Shown: piece after piece, positions 9,267 to 17,880 of the stretch | Layout of the letters: each line of letters begins with the position of its first letter | Numbering within the stretch: the first letter of the stretch is position 1 | DNA from: Planctomycetota bacterium | Lineage (GTDB): Bacteria > Planctomycetota > UBA8108 > UBA1146 | DNA: 64,000 nucleotides | Reading direction: 5' to 3' | Assembly (NCBI GenBank): GCA_016776905.1 | Contig: JADHSM010000005.1 | Coordinates: 62,001-126,000, forward strand | The notes under the pieces: model-generated | The model's database searches: none | The model's input: the letters and a program-made list of their open reading frames with translations, nothing else | What the model was told of the DNA's origin: nothing | Program-made: the position numbers and the translations under genes

Positions 9267-9962
9267 ATGAGAAACCTTTCAGAAATGCAAATGGACTTTA
9301 TTGAATTCCTCGTGAATTGCGAAGTTCTTCGTTTCGGTGATTTCACAACAAAAAGCGGCAGAAGCACTCCCTATTTCGTGAATACCGGAATGGTGAGAAC
9401 TGGATCACAACTTGAATGCTTCGCCTCTTTTTACGCCCATGCGATTGCCAGCCAATTTTCTAACAAGTTCGATATTCTTTTCGGCCCCGCTTACAAAGGC
9501 ATACCTCTGGCGGCCGCAATCTCAACAAACCTTGCTCGCGAACATGGCATCGATTGCGGATTCTGTTTTGACCGAAAAGAAGTCAAAGATCATGGCGAAG
9601 GTGGATCACTGGTGGGGTGCATCCCACAGGACGGCGACAGAGTCCTCATTGTTGAAGACGTCACTACTGCAGGAACTTCAATCAGAGAAACAGTCCCTAA
9701 ACTTATGGCTTGTGGCGATGTCCAACTCGCCGGACTCATGATTTCTGTGGATAGAAGAGAACGCGGAACCGACCACCGGGCAGCCCTGGATCAACTCTCA
9801 GAAGAGTATTCAATGCCATGCCTTGCCATCGTCCAGATCCAACAAGTTCTCGATTACTTACATCTCAAGGAAATTGCTGGAACTGTTTATATCGACGACA
9901 GTATCCGAAATCGAATGCTGGATTACTTGAAAGAGTATGGCCCTAGAGATTGCACTTCCTGA
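9267..9962 (+). CDS. pyrE: Orotate phosphoribosyltransferase
   Basis: A 231-residue enzyme of pyrimidine synthesis that joins orotate to PRPP to make orotidine monophosphate. The PRPP-binding motif VLIVEDVTTAGTS, the substrate region FGDFTTKSGRSTPYFVN, GPAYKGIPLAAAIS and the flexible-loop Lys region DRKEVKDHGEGG are all present. Length is normal for bacterial PyrE. The ribosome site before the ATG is weak. It stands on the plus strand after the fusion hydrolase; there is no other pyrimidine gene nearby except that thyA-folA also serve dTMP supply. Confidence 0.95.
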   Translation: MRNLSEMQMDFIEFLVNCEVLRFGDFTTKSGRSTPYFVNTGMVRTGSQLECFASFYAHAIASQFSNKFDILFGPAYKGIPLAAAISTNLAREHGIDCGFCFDRKEVKDHGEGGSLVGCIPQDGDRVLIVEDVTTAGTSIRETVPKLMACGDVQLAGLMISVDRRERGTDHRAALDQLSEEYSMPCLAIVQIQQVLDYLHLKEIAGTVYIDDSIRNRMLDYLKEYGPRDCTS

Positions 9963-10010
9963 CTTCCAAAGTCATCTCTGCCGACTTACCAGAGCACCTC
10001 AATATAGAAG

Positions 10011-10442
10011 TTACTCTTCTTGATCCGCTGATCCTCCAACGGAAAATGATCCTGCTCCATAGATGAGAATGACGAGACAGCTGATCAGAATCCCAAGGGG
10101 TATCCCAAATTCGGAGTAGTTCAGAGCCATGACATCTGCGCCTTTCGCCACAAAGGTAGCCACGGCAAAAGTCACCACCAGAGGAATGCTTGCGAGACGT
10201 GTTCCAAAACCGATCACATAAAACATCGGTGCGAAAAACTCGGTCAAGGCCGCCAGATAAGCGGAGATCAATGGGAACGGCACTCCTAATGAGGTCAGAT
10301 AACCCGAGAATCCTTCGATTCGGCCCTCGGTAAAGAGCTTGCCATAACCTGATTGAATAACAAGATACGCGACAAAGAGTCTAAGAACGAGTAGACCTAG
10401 ATTTCCCCATAGGGGGTAAATTTTTTCGGTATTGCCTATCAC
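10011..10442 (-). CDS. DoxX family membrane protein
   Basis: A 143-residue protein with four predicted membrane helices. The pattern LGLLVLRLFVAYLVIQSGYGKLF...LTEFFAPMFYVIGFGTRLASIPLVVTFAVATF is that of the DoxX family of small integral membrane proteins. The start is a GTG with GGTGGAGAGAA in front. The molecular role of DoxX proteins is poorly defined; some are linked to redox or thiosulfate metabolism. It lies at the edge of the lipid-modification cluster on the same strand as DUF1295 and DUF2878, but 176 bases separate it from them, so membership in that operon is uncertain. Confidence 0.8.
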   Translation of the reverse strand: MIGNTEKIYPLWGNLGLLVLRLFVAYLVIQSGYGKLFTEGRIEGFSGYLTSLGVPFPLISAYLAALTEFFAPMFYVIGFGTRLASIPLVVTFAVATFVAKGADVMALNYSEFGIPLGILISCLVILIYGAGSFSVGGSADQEE

Positions 10443-10618
10443 TTCTCTCCACCTTTCGCCTTCATGAATCTCTTACTTCGACAGAGTGAATCACCATTGC
10501 TCCATCATCAAGGGGAGAGAATTTTTCAAAACTCGACACCTTTATCGGTTCAATTGTAGATGTCCTTTAAACCTCTGTAATCAGTGCACTTGATCAGAAA
10601 TAGCGATTTTAAGGATTT

Positions 10619-11437
10619 CTATTCTTGCTTTGTATTCTTAGGAAGCCAGGGAATAAAAACACTGACCTCTTCTTGGTACCTCTTGTATTTTTCACCCCTG
10701 CTTTTCAAAGCCTGTTTTTCTGTAATCGGAATCCCCGTAATTCTGAATAAGAAAATCAACATCGCAACGGGACCGATCAAAGTGAAAAATCGCCAATCCC
10801 CATGCCAGCCAATTGCCACGTATGCAAACCAATGAGTCCACTCAAAAAAGTAATTCGGATGACGTGAATATTTCCAAAGTCCAATCCGACATACTTCTCC
10901 CCTATTTTCGGGATTTTTTCGGAATCGTTCCAACTGGTTATCTGCCAATGTTTCTCCAGCAAGAGCCAAAATCCAAATCCCAATACCCAAATAATCTAAA
11001 AGCTGGATCTCGATGTTTGGTGGAGTAAACGCAGCGACGAGAATTGGGCTGGCGAAAATGAGTGCAAAAATGGCCTGGAACTGGAAGAAGATCATGTAAA
11101 AGCGGTCTGCTTTTTGTTGCCCATGTTCCTGCCTGTAACTTTCGTAGCGACCGTCCTCTCCTTCTCTGGCGAGGCGCTTCCATAGATGCACCGCCAATCG
11201 AAGCCCCCACAGCCCCATCAATACTCCTAAAACGATTCTTCGCTGAGGATGCCCGGATCCCACTACGCAAAAACCCATAGCCATGAGACCCGTACCTATT
11301 GACCACGCCACATCGACAAAGCCTGCACGCCCTGTCTTTTTTTGCCACATCCAAAGAAAGTGCATGAACACGGCAATGATGAGCCAACCCCATACTGCAG
11401 AAGAAATGGGGCCAAGACTGGCAATAAAATCATTCAT
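10619..11437 (-). CDS. DUF1295 / steroid 5-alpha-reductase-like membrane protein
   Basis: A 272-residue multi-spanning membrane protein. FVDVAWSIGTGLMA, the loop GEDGRYESYRQEHG, and the C-terminal GLWKYSRHPNYFFEWTHWFAY and GEKYKRYQEEV are the hallmarks of DUF1295, a relative of steroid 5-alpha-reductases and isoprenylcysteine methyltransferases. Relatives use NADPH or SAM at the conserved C-terminal region; the real substrate is unknown. The ATG overlaps the stop of the upstream DUF2878 gene by four bases (ATGA), so the two are co-translated. DUF1295 and DUF2878 genes recur beside CFA-type genes in other bacteria, which ties this protein to lipid modification. Confidence 0.88.
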   Translation of the reverse strand: MNDFIASLGPISSAVWGWLIIAVFMHFLWMWQKKTGRAGFVDVAWSIGTGLMAMGFCVVGSGHPQRRIVLGVLMGLWGLRLAVHLWKRLAREGEDGRYESYRQEHGQQKADRFYMIFFQFQAIFALIFASPILVAAFTPPNIEIQLLDYLGIGIWILALAGETLADNQLERFRKNPENRGEVCRIGLWKYSRHPNYFFEWTHWFAYVAIGWHGDWRFFTLIGPVAMLIFLFRITGIPITEKQALKSRGEKYKRYQEEVSVFIPWLPKNTKQE

Positions 11438-12024
11438 TCGGTGTCTCCTGAATCCAGGTTCTTAGTGGAATCATTCATTGTAGACTTTCCAGGATTGAAC
11501 AAAGAAGCTTCAAAGAACATTCGGAATTTAATCGTAAGAGGAAAAACTACTGCCCAAGCCAAACCAATCGTGACCACTGAATACATCTGGCTTGAGGGAA
11601 ACTCTAGAGCCCCAAATTTGGTTCCTCCGAGATAAGCCAATCCCCCACCTACTCCACCAAGCAGGGCTGCGATAACCCACTTCCCCCTTATCCAGCCAAG
11701 GCATTCACCTAGAGCAAGGGTTCGCATGAAAAGTGGCCAAAGGAGAAGCATCCAAAAGGGGACAAAGCCAGACCAAGATAGATAAGAACTCTCAGGATAA
11801 GAGGTCGCGCCAATCGTTAAAAAGATATTTTCTACGGCCAATCCCAACATTATCGCAAGAGTTCCGAGATAGACTTCCATCAGGCCTCCTTTTAGGAAGC
11901 CAAACAACACAACGACTCCGATCATCGCAGTCGCCAACTCAGGTTCGCCTCGCGAAGCAAATACGATCGCTCCGAACCAGCCCATGTAATAAAGGACCAA
12001 GGATCTCAAAACAGAAATGGTCAT
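11434..12024 (-). CDS. DUF2878 membrane protein
   Basis: A 196-residue membrane protein with about six hydrophobic helices, starting LYYMGWFGAIVFASRGEPELA and containing FVPFWMLLLWPLFMRTL, typical of DUF2878. The function of this family is not established; it is repeatedly seen in clusters with cyclopropane fatty acid synthase, DUF1365 and DUF1295 genes. The ATG has AGGAGACAGGC before it. It is the first gene of the leftward unit, transcribed away from the methyltransferase across a 137-base gap that holds an inverted repeat. Confidence 0.8.
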   Translation of the reverse strand: MTISVLRSLVLYYMGWFGAIVFASRGEPELATAMIGVVVLFGFLKGGLMEVYLGTLAIMLGLAVENIFLTIGATSYPESSYLSWSGFVPFWMLLLWPLFMRTLALGECLGWIRGKWVIAALLGGVGGGLAYLGGTKFGALEFPSSQMYSVVTIGLAWAVVFPLTIKFRMFFEASLFNPGKSTMNDSTKNLDSGDTE

Positions 12025-12077
12025 GCCTGTCTCCTTTTACAAAAACTCAGATTGAGGGTCTTTCGAGCTCATGTCTA

Positions 12078-12101
12078 GCAAGTCCCGATTTCTGGACTTG
12101 C
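12078..12101. promoter_or_regulatory. Inverted repeat, candidate operator
   Basis: Perfect 8-base half-sites GCAAGTCC and GGACTTGC separated by eight bases, in the gap between the divergent lipid genes. The right half overlaps the proposed -35 element of the rightward operon. There is no T-run, so it is not a terminator. Operator function is an inference from position. Confidence 0.4.
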
Positions 12102-12125
12102 CCAATGATCAGTTCTTCGTATCAT
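12098..12125 (+). promoter_or_regulatory. Candidate promoter of the rightward lipid operon
   Basis: TTGCCC and TATCAT with a 16-base spacer, ending about 36 bases before the methyltransferase ATG. It matches the housekeeping sigma factor consensus at 4 of 6 and 5 of 6 positions. Overlap with the inverted repeat suggests repression of this promoter. Confidence 0.4.
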
Positions 12126-12161
12126 CCGGCTCGTTCAAGATCCCCAACAGAAGGATTTCTC

Positions 12162-13190
12162 ATGTCGATAATGATCGAACTGGCAGAAAAAGGCGTCTTC
12201 CCAGATTCCCTTATTCGCTGGGGTGTAAAAAACCTTGTCAAAGAACGCCTCCTTGAAGCACAGCATGAGGCAACAGGAAACCACTTCAACTCTCTCGGCA
12301 GATTCGCCGACTCCATGCGAGAAGCCTCTATTGCGGAAGTCCCAGAACTCGCTAATGAACAACACTATGAAGTGCCCGAAGTATTCTTTGGTGAAGTATT
12401 AGGAAAACACCGAAAATACTCCAGTTGCTATTATGAAAACTCAGATACATCTCTCGACGACGCTGAAACCGCGATGCTCACCCTCAGTTGCCAAAGAGCT
12501 CAAATTGAGAACGGGATGAGCATTCTTGAACTGGGGTGCGGCTGGGGGTCACTGTCTTTATGGATGGCTGAACAATACCCCGACTCCTCGGTGCTTTCGG
12601 TCAGTAATTCTTCTTCTCAAAAAGCGTATATTGACTCTCAAGCTGAATCGCGCGGTCTTAAGAACTTGACAGTCATCACGTGCGACATGAACGATTTCGA
12701 ACCTGAAGGTCAATTCGATCGCATCATTTCAATCGAAATGTTCGAACACATGAAAAACTGGGAACTTCTGATTGGCAAACTAGAAAACGTCATGACGGAG
12801 AATGCAAAACTGTTTCTCCATGTCTTCAGTCACAGAATCTATGCGTATCACTTCCTCAAAGAAAATGACGACGAGTGGATGGCTCAACATTTTTTCTCGG
12901 GCGGAATGATGCCAAGTCATCACATCTTTGATCGCCTGGATGTACCTCTTTCTCTCGAATCCTCTTGGTTTGTAAATGGGACTCATTACCAAAGAACTTC
13001 AGATCACTGGCTTGAGAATATGAACACCCGTAAAGCGGAGATCATGCCTATTCTCCAAAATACGTATGGATCCAGATTAGCAAAAGTTTGGTTTCAAAGA
13101 TGGAAGATCTTCTTCATCGCATGCTCTGAACTGTTTGGTTACCAGAACGGTCACCAATGGGGCGTTTCCCACTTCTTATTAAAGAAATAA
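12162..13190 (+). CDS. CFA-type SAM-dependent fatty acid methyltransferase (short form)
   Basis: A 342-residue member of the cyclopropane fatty acid synthase/mycolic acid methyltransferase group. The SAM site is ILELGCGWGSLSLWMAEQYP, followed by SNSSSQKAYI, FDRIISIEMFEHMKNW and the Tyr/His-rich SHRIYAYHF. It differs from the second CFA enzyme in this cluster by a short N-terminus (DSLIRWGVKNLVKERL) and probably acts on a different acyl intermediate. The ATG has AGAAGGA seven bases upstream; a longer open frame to the left runs through the divergent promoter and is rejected. It is the first gene of a tight rightward operon, so it should be regulated with the desaturase and oxidase. Confidence 0.88.
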   Translation: MSIMIELAEKGVFPDSLIRWGVKNLVKERLLEAQHEATGNHFNSLGRFADSMREASIAEVPELANEQHYEVPEVFFGEVLGKHRKYSSCYYENSDTSLDDAETAMLTLSCQRAQIENGMSILELGCGWGSLSLWMAEQYPDSSVLSVSNSSSQKAYIDSQAESRGLKNLTVITCDMNDFEPEGQFDRIISIEMFEHMKNWELLIGKLENVMTENAKLFLHVFSHRIYAYHFLKENDDEWMAQHFFSGGMMPSHHIFDRLDVPLSLESSWFVNGTHYQRTSDHWLENMNTRKAEIMPILQNTYGSRLAKVWFQRWKIFFIACSELFGYQNGHQWGVSHFLLKK

Positions 13191-13248
13191 GCACACCAAT
13201 TGGTTATCCTCTCAATATCAATACGAAACAACAGCCCGGAGATCGATC

Positions 13249-14190
13249 ATGATAGTTAAGACTTTAAGTAGGAAACTGAGTTACCACCTGAAGGCGGCTC
13301 TGGATAATTCCACTTTCAAAGAGTCTTCCGAGGAAAACCCACGTCACATCGACTGGATTCGCTCCAGCCCTTTTTGGCTCAGCCATCTCGCTCTCATTGC
13401 CATATATTGGGTAGGAGTGAGCCCCATTGCTGTCGGGTTTTGCGTCTTCTTCTATTACATCAGAATGTTTGGGATCACAGGGTTCTATCATCGCTACTTC
13501 TCTCATCGGTCTTTTCAAACTGGCAGAATCGTTCAATTCCTTGGTGCAACCTTAGGAGCAAGTTCCGCTCAAAGGGGACCGATATGGTGGGCCTCCCATC
13601 ACCGACATCATCATCAACACAGTGACGATCCGCCGGATTCTCATTCTCCAAAGCAAGACGGCTTTTGGTGGAGTCACGTGCTTTGGTTTCTTGCTGATAA
13701 AAACTTCAGCACTAAAGATCATCTCGTCAAAGACCTGAATCGATTTCCTGAGTTGAGATTCCTCGACAGATATGATTACGTCGTTCCAATTGTCTATTGG
13801 GGATTCTGCTTCCTGCTCGGCTGGGGTCTCGAAACCTACTATCCGGAATTCGGAACGAATGGTTGGCAGATGCTGGTGTGGTCAGGGTTCGTCTCCACGG
13901 TTCTATTGTGGCACGGCACATTTACCATTAATTCCCTGGCTCACCGCTGGGGGTCGCGTCGATACACCACCGGCGACGATAGCAGGAATAACTTCATCCT
14001 CTCCCTTCTGACACTTGGAGAGGGTTGGCACAATAACCACCACCACTATCAACACACAGTTCGTCAAGGGTTTTACTGGTGGGAAATCGATATCACCTAC
14101 TACATTCTCTGGACGCTCTCATGCCTTGGTTTGGTGAAAAAACTAAAACCCATACCAAAGAGTGTTCGAGAGTCATCAAGGTTAGTATGA
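13249..14190 (+). CDS. Membrane acyl-lipid / acyl-CoA desaturase
   Basis: A 313-residue membrane di-iron desaturase of the delta-9 (DesC/SCD) type. All three histidine boxes are present: HRYFSH, HHRHHHQH and GEGWHNNHHHYQH. They bind two irons and use oxygen to place a cis double bond in a fatty acyl chain. Hydrophobic segments before and between the boxes give the usual membrane layout. GGAG lies before the ATG, and the stop overlaps the start of the FAD oxidase. In this operon it can supply the unsaturated chain that CFA-type enzymes methylate. Confidence 0.92.
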   Translation: MIVKTLSRKLSYHLKAALDNSTFKESSEENPRHIDWIRSSPFWLSHLALIAIYWVGVSPIAVGFCVFFYYIRMFGITGFYHRYFSHRSFQTGRIVQFLGATLGASSAQRGPIWWASHHRHHHQHSDDPPDSHSPKQDGFWWSHVLWFLADKNFSTKDHLVKDLNRFPELRFLDRYDYVVPIVYWGFCFLLGWGLETYYPEFGTNGWQMLVWSGFVSTVLLWHGTFTINSLAHRWGSRRYTTGDDSRNNFILSLLTLGEGWHNNHHHYQHTVRQGFYWWEIDITYYILWTLSCLGLVKKLKPIPKSVRESSRLV

Positions 14191-15467
14191 GAATAGGCAT
14201 CGTAGGCACCGGAATCTCGGGGTTAGTCTGCGCTCGCCTATTGAACCGTGAGAATGATGTATCAGTGTTTGAGGCGGGCAGCTATATCGGCGGGCATACA
14301 CACACCATCGATGTCCAAGAAGGAACAGGGACGCGCCCCGTCGACACTGGGTTCATCGTCTTTAACGAAAAAACCTACCCAAATCTCGTAGAAATCTTCG
14401 ACCGACTCGGTGTCGAAAGTCGAGAATCAAACATGTCATTCAGTGTCTTCAATCCGGATTCCGGTTTTGAATACAATGCTACTGATCTAAAAGGACTTCT
14501 AGCCCGTCCATCGAATCTTCTTAGAAAACGTTTTTGGAACATGATAAGAGGGATCCTAAGATTTTATAAAATGGCACCCGAACTCCTTGGAACATTGGAT
14601 GCAGATGTCACATTAGGAACCTGGCTCGATGAAAATCGTTTTCCCAAAGCGTTTATCGATGACCATCTCATGCCCATGGCTTCAGCAGTGTGGTCAACTC
14701 CGCTTGACCAGATCCGTGATTATCCACTTTTATCGCTGATACGCTTTTTTGATAATCATGGCTTTCTACAATTAAGCGATCGTCCTGTCTGGAGAACTGT
14801 CGTCGGTGGATCCAGTGCATACATAGATCCCATGACTGCACCATTTCGAGATAAGATTCGGCTCAATTGCCCTGTTCAGTCGATAAATAGATCCGGTGCC
14901 GAGGTGTTACTGACAACGGCAAGTGGCGAAGAACACATTTTCGATCGAGTCATATTGGCTTGTCATGGTGACCAAGCTCTTCGATTACTTGGCGACTCCA
15001 CCGAAAAAGAAACGGAAATACTGAGTTGTTTTCGTTACTCCACGAACCCCACAACTCTTCATCATGACTCGCGTTGGCTGCCATCCGCTCCAAAAGCCCG
15101 GGCAGCTTGGAACGTCAGAACCTCTGATCATCATCAGGATATTCAAGTGAACTACTGGATGAACAGTCTTCAGGGATTTAACGACGCACCCGTAGATTAC
15201 GTCGTCACTCTCAACGATCAGTCCGTAGGCACCGACGTTCAAATTGACCCGGATTGTATTATTGCGAAAATGGTCTACGAGCATCCTCTCTTTAACAACA
15301 GCGCTATTTCTGCGCAAAATCGTCACCATGAGATCGATGGGATTGCGGGTGTTCATTTCTGTGGTGCCTATTGGGCCAATGGTTTTCATGAGGATGGCGT
15401 AACTAGCGCACTGAGAGTCGCTAAAAAGTTCAACAGAAACCTTGAGGAGTTTTCTCATGGAATCTAA
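14187..15467 (+). CDS. FAD-dependent amine oxidase-like oxidoreductase
   Basis: A 426-residue flavoprotein. The N-terminus RIGIVGTGISGLVCARLL, then VFEAGSYIGGHTHTIDV is the FAD-binding Rossmann motif and GG-motif of the amine oxidase/phytoene desaturase superfamily; VILACHGDQAL and the C-terminal GVHFCGAYWANGFHEDGVTSAL close the FAD site. This subfamily is typically encoded next to DUF1365 and CFA synthase and is thought to act on membrane lipids, not amines. The ATG overlaps the desaturase stop (ATGA); a longer reading frame to the left lies inside the desaturase gene. Its stop overlaps the DUF1365 start, so translation is coupled. Confidence 0.9.
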   Translation: MRIGIVGTGISGLVCARLLNRENDVSVFEAGSYIGGHTHTIDVQEGTGTRPVDTGFIVFNEKTYPNLVEIFDRLGVESRESNMSFSVFNPDSGFEYNATDLKGLLARPSNLLRKRFWNMIRGILRFYKMAPELLGTLDADVTLGTWLDENRFPKAFIDDHLMPMASAVWSTPLDQIRDYPLLSLIRFFDNHGFLQLSDRPVWRTVVGGSSAYIDPMTAPFRDKIRLNCPVQSINRSGAEVLLTTASGEEHIFDRVILACHGDQALRLLGDSTEKETEILSCFRYSTNPTTLHHDSRWLPSAPKARAAWNVRTSDHHQDIQVNYWMNSLQGFNDAPVDYVVTLNDQSVGTDVQIDPDCIIAKMVYEHPLFNNSAISAQNRHHEIDGIAGVHFCGAYWANGFHEDGVTSALRVAKKFNRNLEEFSHGI

Positions 15468-16266
15468 TGGAGATTTAGCCAGTGCCATTTATGTGGGTCA
15501 TGTGGAACACGATCGCTACACACCCAAGAAAATAAAATTCACATACAAAATTCACCACCTCTATTTAGATCTAGATGAGATCCCCATCTTGTTTGATCAA
15601 CACCCACTTTGGTCACACGAAGCCGCGAACATCGTCAGTTACAAGAGATCAGATTACATGGGTGACCCCAGTCGCCCTCTCAAAGAGGTCGTCAAGGACA
15701 AAGTGAATGCAGAGTTGGGTTTTCGACCAGAGGGTCCTGTAAGGCTTTTAACCCACCCTAGGTATTTCGGATACATTTTCAATCCTGTCTCTTTTTACTA
15801 CTGCTTCGACAGCAGTGGAGAAAACCTTGAAGCGGTTGTCTCTGAAATCACAAATACTCCATGGCTTGAACGTCATGCATACGTCACCGATCAGAGGAAA
15901 GCTCCCCTCACAGACCAACTCACCCATAACAGGTTTGAAAAACAGTTTCATGTATCTCCATTCTTCAAGATGGATCATGTGTATGACTGGGGTTTCAGCG
16001 AACCGGGCAAGACGCTCTCTGTTTGGATGCAAAATTTTTCAGAGGGTAAAAAAGTTTTCGACGTGAAACTAGAGGGTCAACGTTGGCCCTGGAGTAGCTC
16101 TATGATGACAAAGGTATTGTTTAGAAATCCCTGCGTCACACTGGCAGGCTGGCTGGCCATTTATTGGCAAGCGACTAAACTGAAACTGCGGGGAGTCCCG
16201 TATGTCCCTCATCCGGACACAGAAACAGACGGAAGTCGCATAGAAGAGAAGGCAAAGAACTCATGA
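15457..16266 (+). CDS. DUF1365 protein
   Basis: A 269-residue protein. YVGHVEHDRYTPKKIKFTYK, the central TLHPRYFGYIFNPVSFYYC-like segment (LLTHPRYFGYIFNPVSFYY here) and FHVSPFFKMDHVYDW mark the DUF1365 family. Its biochemical activity is not established, but it nearly always sits between the FAD oxidase and CFA synthase, as here. TTGAGGAG precedes the ATG by seven bases, inside the previous gene; its stop overlaps the CFA start by four bases. It therefore belongs to one translationally coupled lipid-modification operon. Confidence 0.9.
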   Translation: MESNGDLASAIYVGHVEHDRYTPKKIKFTYKIHHLYLDLDEIPILFDQHPLWSHEAANIVSYKRSDYMGDPSRPLKEVVKDKVNAELGFRPEGPVRLLTHPRYFGYIFNPVSFYYCFDSSGENLEAVVSEITNTPWLERHAYVTDQRKAPLTDQLTHNRFEKQFHVSPFFKMDHVYDWGFSEPGKTLSVWMQNFSEGKKVFDVKLEGQRWPWSSSMMTKVLFRNPCVTLAGWLAIYWQATKLKLRGVPYVPHPDTETDGSRIEEKAKNS

Positions 16267-17540
16267 GTACGATAGAAGACAAAAACCACTCAAAATCTCA
16301 TCGTAGAGTTTCTCAAAATCGCTCCGGGGGTGGCCTGGCTCGTCACCTGGTTCTCAAGACGCTCTCCTCTATCAAACTGGGTCTTTTACATATCGTAGAT
16401 GGACCTGATACCCACACATTTGGATCCGCTTCCGAAGATTCTCTCGAAGCCACTATTTGCATCACCGATTCCAGATTCTACAGAAACACACTTTTACGAG
16501 GATCTGTCGGATCCGCAGAAGCCTATATTCAGGAATGGTGGAAGACTCCCGATCTCACCGCGGTCATTCGTATACTGGCACGAAACTTGGATTCTCTCGA
16601 TTCGATCGATGGGGGTTGGCAGTGGCTTTCGAAGCCCTTCCTCTGGGGATATCACCTTTTTAACTGGAACTCCCTTAAAGGAGCCCAAAGAAACATCTCC
16701 GCGCACTACGACCTGTCGAATGCGTTTTTCCAGATGATGCTCGATCCAACCATGTGCTACTCATGTGGCATATTTGAGGACTCCACTTCAACCTTGGAGG
16801 ACTCCAGCATCGAGAAAATGGATCGACTGTGCAGAAAGCTCTACCTCAAGCCAGAAGACCATCTCCTAGAGATTGGCACAGGCTGGGGAGGCATGGCGAT
16901 TCATGCTGCGAGTAAATATGGCTGCAAGGTTACAACCACAACAATCTCACGCGAACAACATGATATGGCCAGAAAACGGATCGACGAGGCGGGTCTTCAA
17001 GATCGAATCGACCTTCGTCTTGAAGACTACCGGAAATTAGATGGTGTCTACGACAAACTGGTCAGTGTCGAAATGATCGAAGCGATCGGGAAAAACCAGT
17101 TCAAAACCTTTTGGAATAAATGTAGCGAACTGCTTCGTCCAGGAGGCCGACTCGCCCTGCAAAGCATTACGATTCAAGATCACCGATTCGAGACGGCTTC
17201 CACAGAAGTTGATTTTATCAAAAGGTATATCTTCCCCGGTTCCTGCATCCCCTCGGTATCTGCTCTGCTCACCGCAGCCTCTGCCAGCTCCGATCTACGA
17301 CTCGTGCATCTTGAAGAAATCGGCTCCCATTACGTCCGTACTCTCGCGGAGTGGAGGGCCAACGTTCACGCTCGCCTCGATGGAGCAATGGAACTCGGAC
17401 TGGATAACAAGTTCATGCGGATGTGGGACTTTTATCTGTCTTACTGCGAGGGAGGGTTCGCGGAGAGAACCATCGGAGATGCCCAGTTAGTGATGGAAAG
17501 ACCGGGAGCCACGACGCCACCCCTCTTGGGCCACATCTGA
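16263..17540 (+). CDS. cfa: Cyclopropane-fatty-acyl-phospholipid synthase
   Basis: A 425-residue enzyme of normal CFA length. It transfers a methylene or methyl group from SAM to the double bond of membrane phospholipid chains. Visible are the N-terminal lipid-binding part (RGSVGSAEAYIQEWW), NISAHYDLSNAFFQMMLDPTMCYSCGIF, the SAM site HLLEIGTGWGGMAIHAA, and SVEMIEAIGKNQF, ending with YIFPGSCIPS and FYLSYCEGGF. The ATG overlaps the DUF1365 stop (ATGA). Whether the product is a cyclopropane, a methyl branch or a precursor to a furan fatty acid cannot be told from sequence; the neighbours make a further oxidised product possible. Confidence 0.93.
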   Translation: MSTIEDKNHSKSHRRVSQNRSGGGLARHLVLKTLSSIKLGLLHIVDGPDTHTFGSASEDSLEATICITDSRFYRNTLLRGSVGSAEAYIQEWWKTPDLTAVIRILARNLDSLDSIDGGWQWLSKPFLWGYHLFNWNSLKGAQRNISAHYDLSNAFFQMMLDPTMCYSCGIFEDSTSTLEDSSIEKMDRLCRKLYLKPEDHLLEIGTGWGGMAIHAASKYGCKVTTTTISREQHDMARKRIDEAGLQDRIDLRLEDYRKLDGVYDKLVSVEMIEAIGKNQFKTFWNKCSELLRPGGRLALQSITIQDHRFETASTEVDFIKRYIFPGSCIPSVSALLTAASASSDLRLVHLEEIGSHYVRTLAEWRANVHARLDGAMELGLDNKFMRMWDFYLSYCEGGFAERTIGDAQLVMERPGATTPPLLGHI

Positions 17541-17845
17541 TCGCACTGCATTCTGAATGCGTATATTGATGTGCACTCCTCACTCGAGGGTGCACCCTCT
17601 CCAGAACGCAGTCGGTAGCCTGTTTCTGCATGTCCTATCCACGACCTCTTTGACCAGTGAGCGATTTTCCGCCTCCGTGAACGAATTCTCCCCTCCTTCA
17701 CTGTCAAAATCACCCAAAATACGCCCACTACGTTCATCATTTTTCCATATCCGAATATATCGAAATGCAACCATCTGGATCAGAGAAGGCCACAGTTGCC
17801 ATTCATTACCGATATAGGCCATTTTGAAGCTTTTTGGAATCCCTC
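17541..17845. other. Gap between cfa and the regulator, no intact gene
   Basis: About 300 bases holding no gene I can support apart from a possible degenerate VOC-like fragment on the minus strand near its right end. A small hairpin GCATTC/GAATGC follows cfa but lacks a T-run. Confidence 0.45.
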
Positions 17846-17878
17846 TTGAAATCGTTCATATCGTTCACTATACTCTGG
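17757..17878 (-). pseudogene. Possible remnant of a VOC-family protein C-terminus
   Basis: Read on the minus strand, this stretch spells pieces of a glyoxalase/VOC protein end in shifted frames: VNDMNDFKRDSKKLQ, then AYIGNE, then MATVAFSDPDGCISIYSDMEK followed by a stop. SDPDG-xxISIYS matches the usual VOC C-terminus. The frames do not join, and no upstream part exists because the regulator gene begins there. If real, a broken gene end now forms the regulator promoter. Evidence is by eye only. Confidence 0.25.
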
Positions 17879-17880
17879 GT
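17846..17880 (+). promoter_or_regulatory. Promoter of the CarH-like gene, apparently leaderless
   Basis: TTGAAA and TATACT are separated by exactly 17 bases, and the ATG follows the -10 element after only six bases (CTGGGT). Transcription should begin at or within a base of the ATG, and no ribosome site exists. The spacer is filled by a tandem 9-base direct repeat, ATCGTTCAT then ATCGTTCAC, a plausible operator for autoregulation. Confidence 0.7.

Noticed and set aside
17580-17822. An 80-codon minus-strand frame between cfa and the CarH-like gene
   Set aside because: No family resemblance in that frame; only a short VOC-like tail in a different frame is recognisable.
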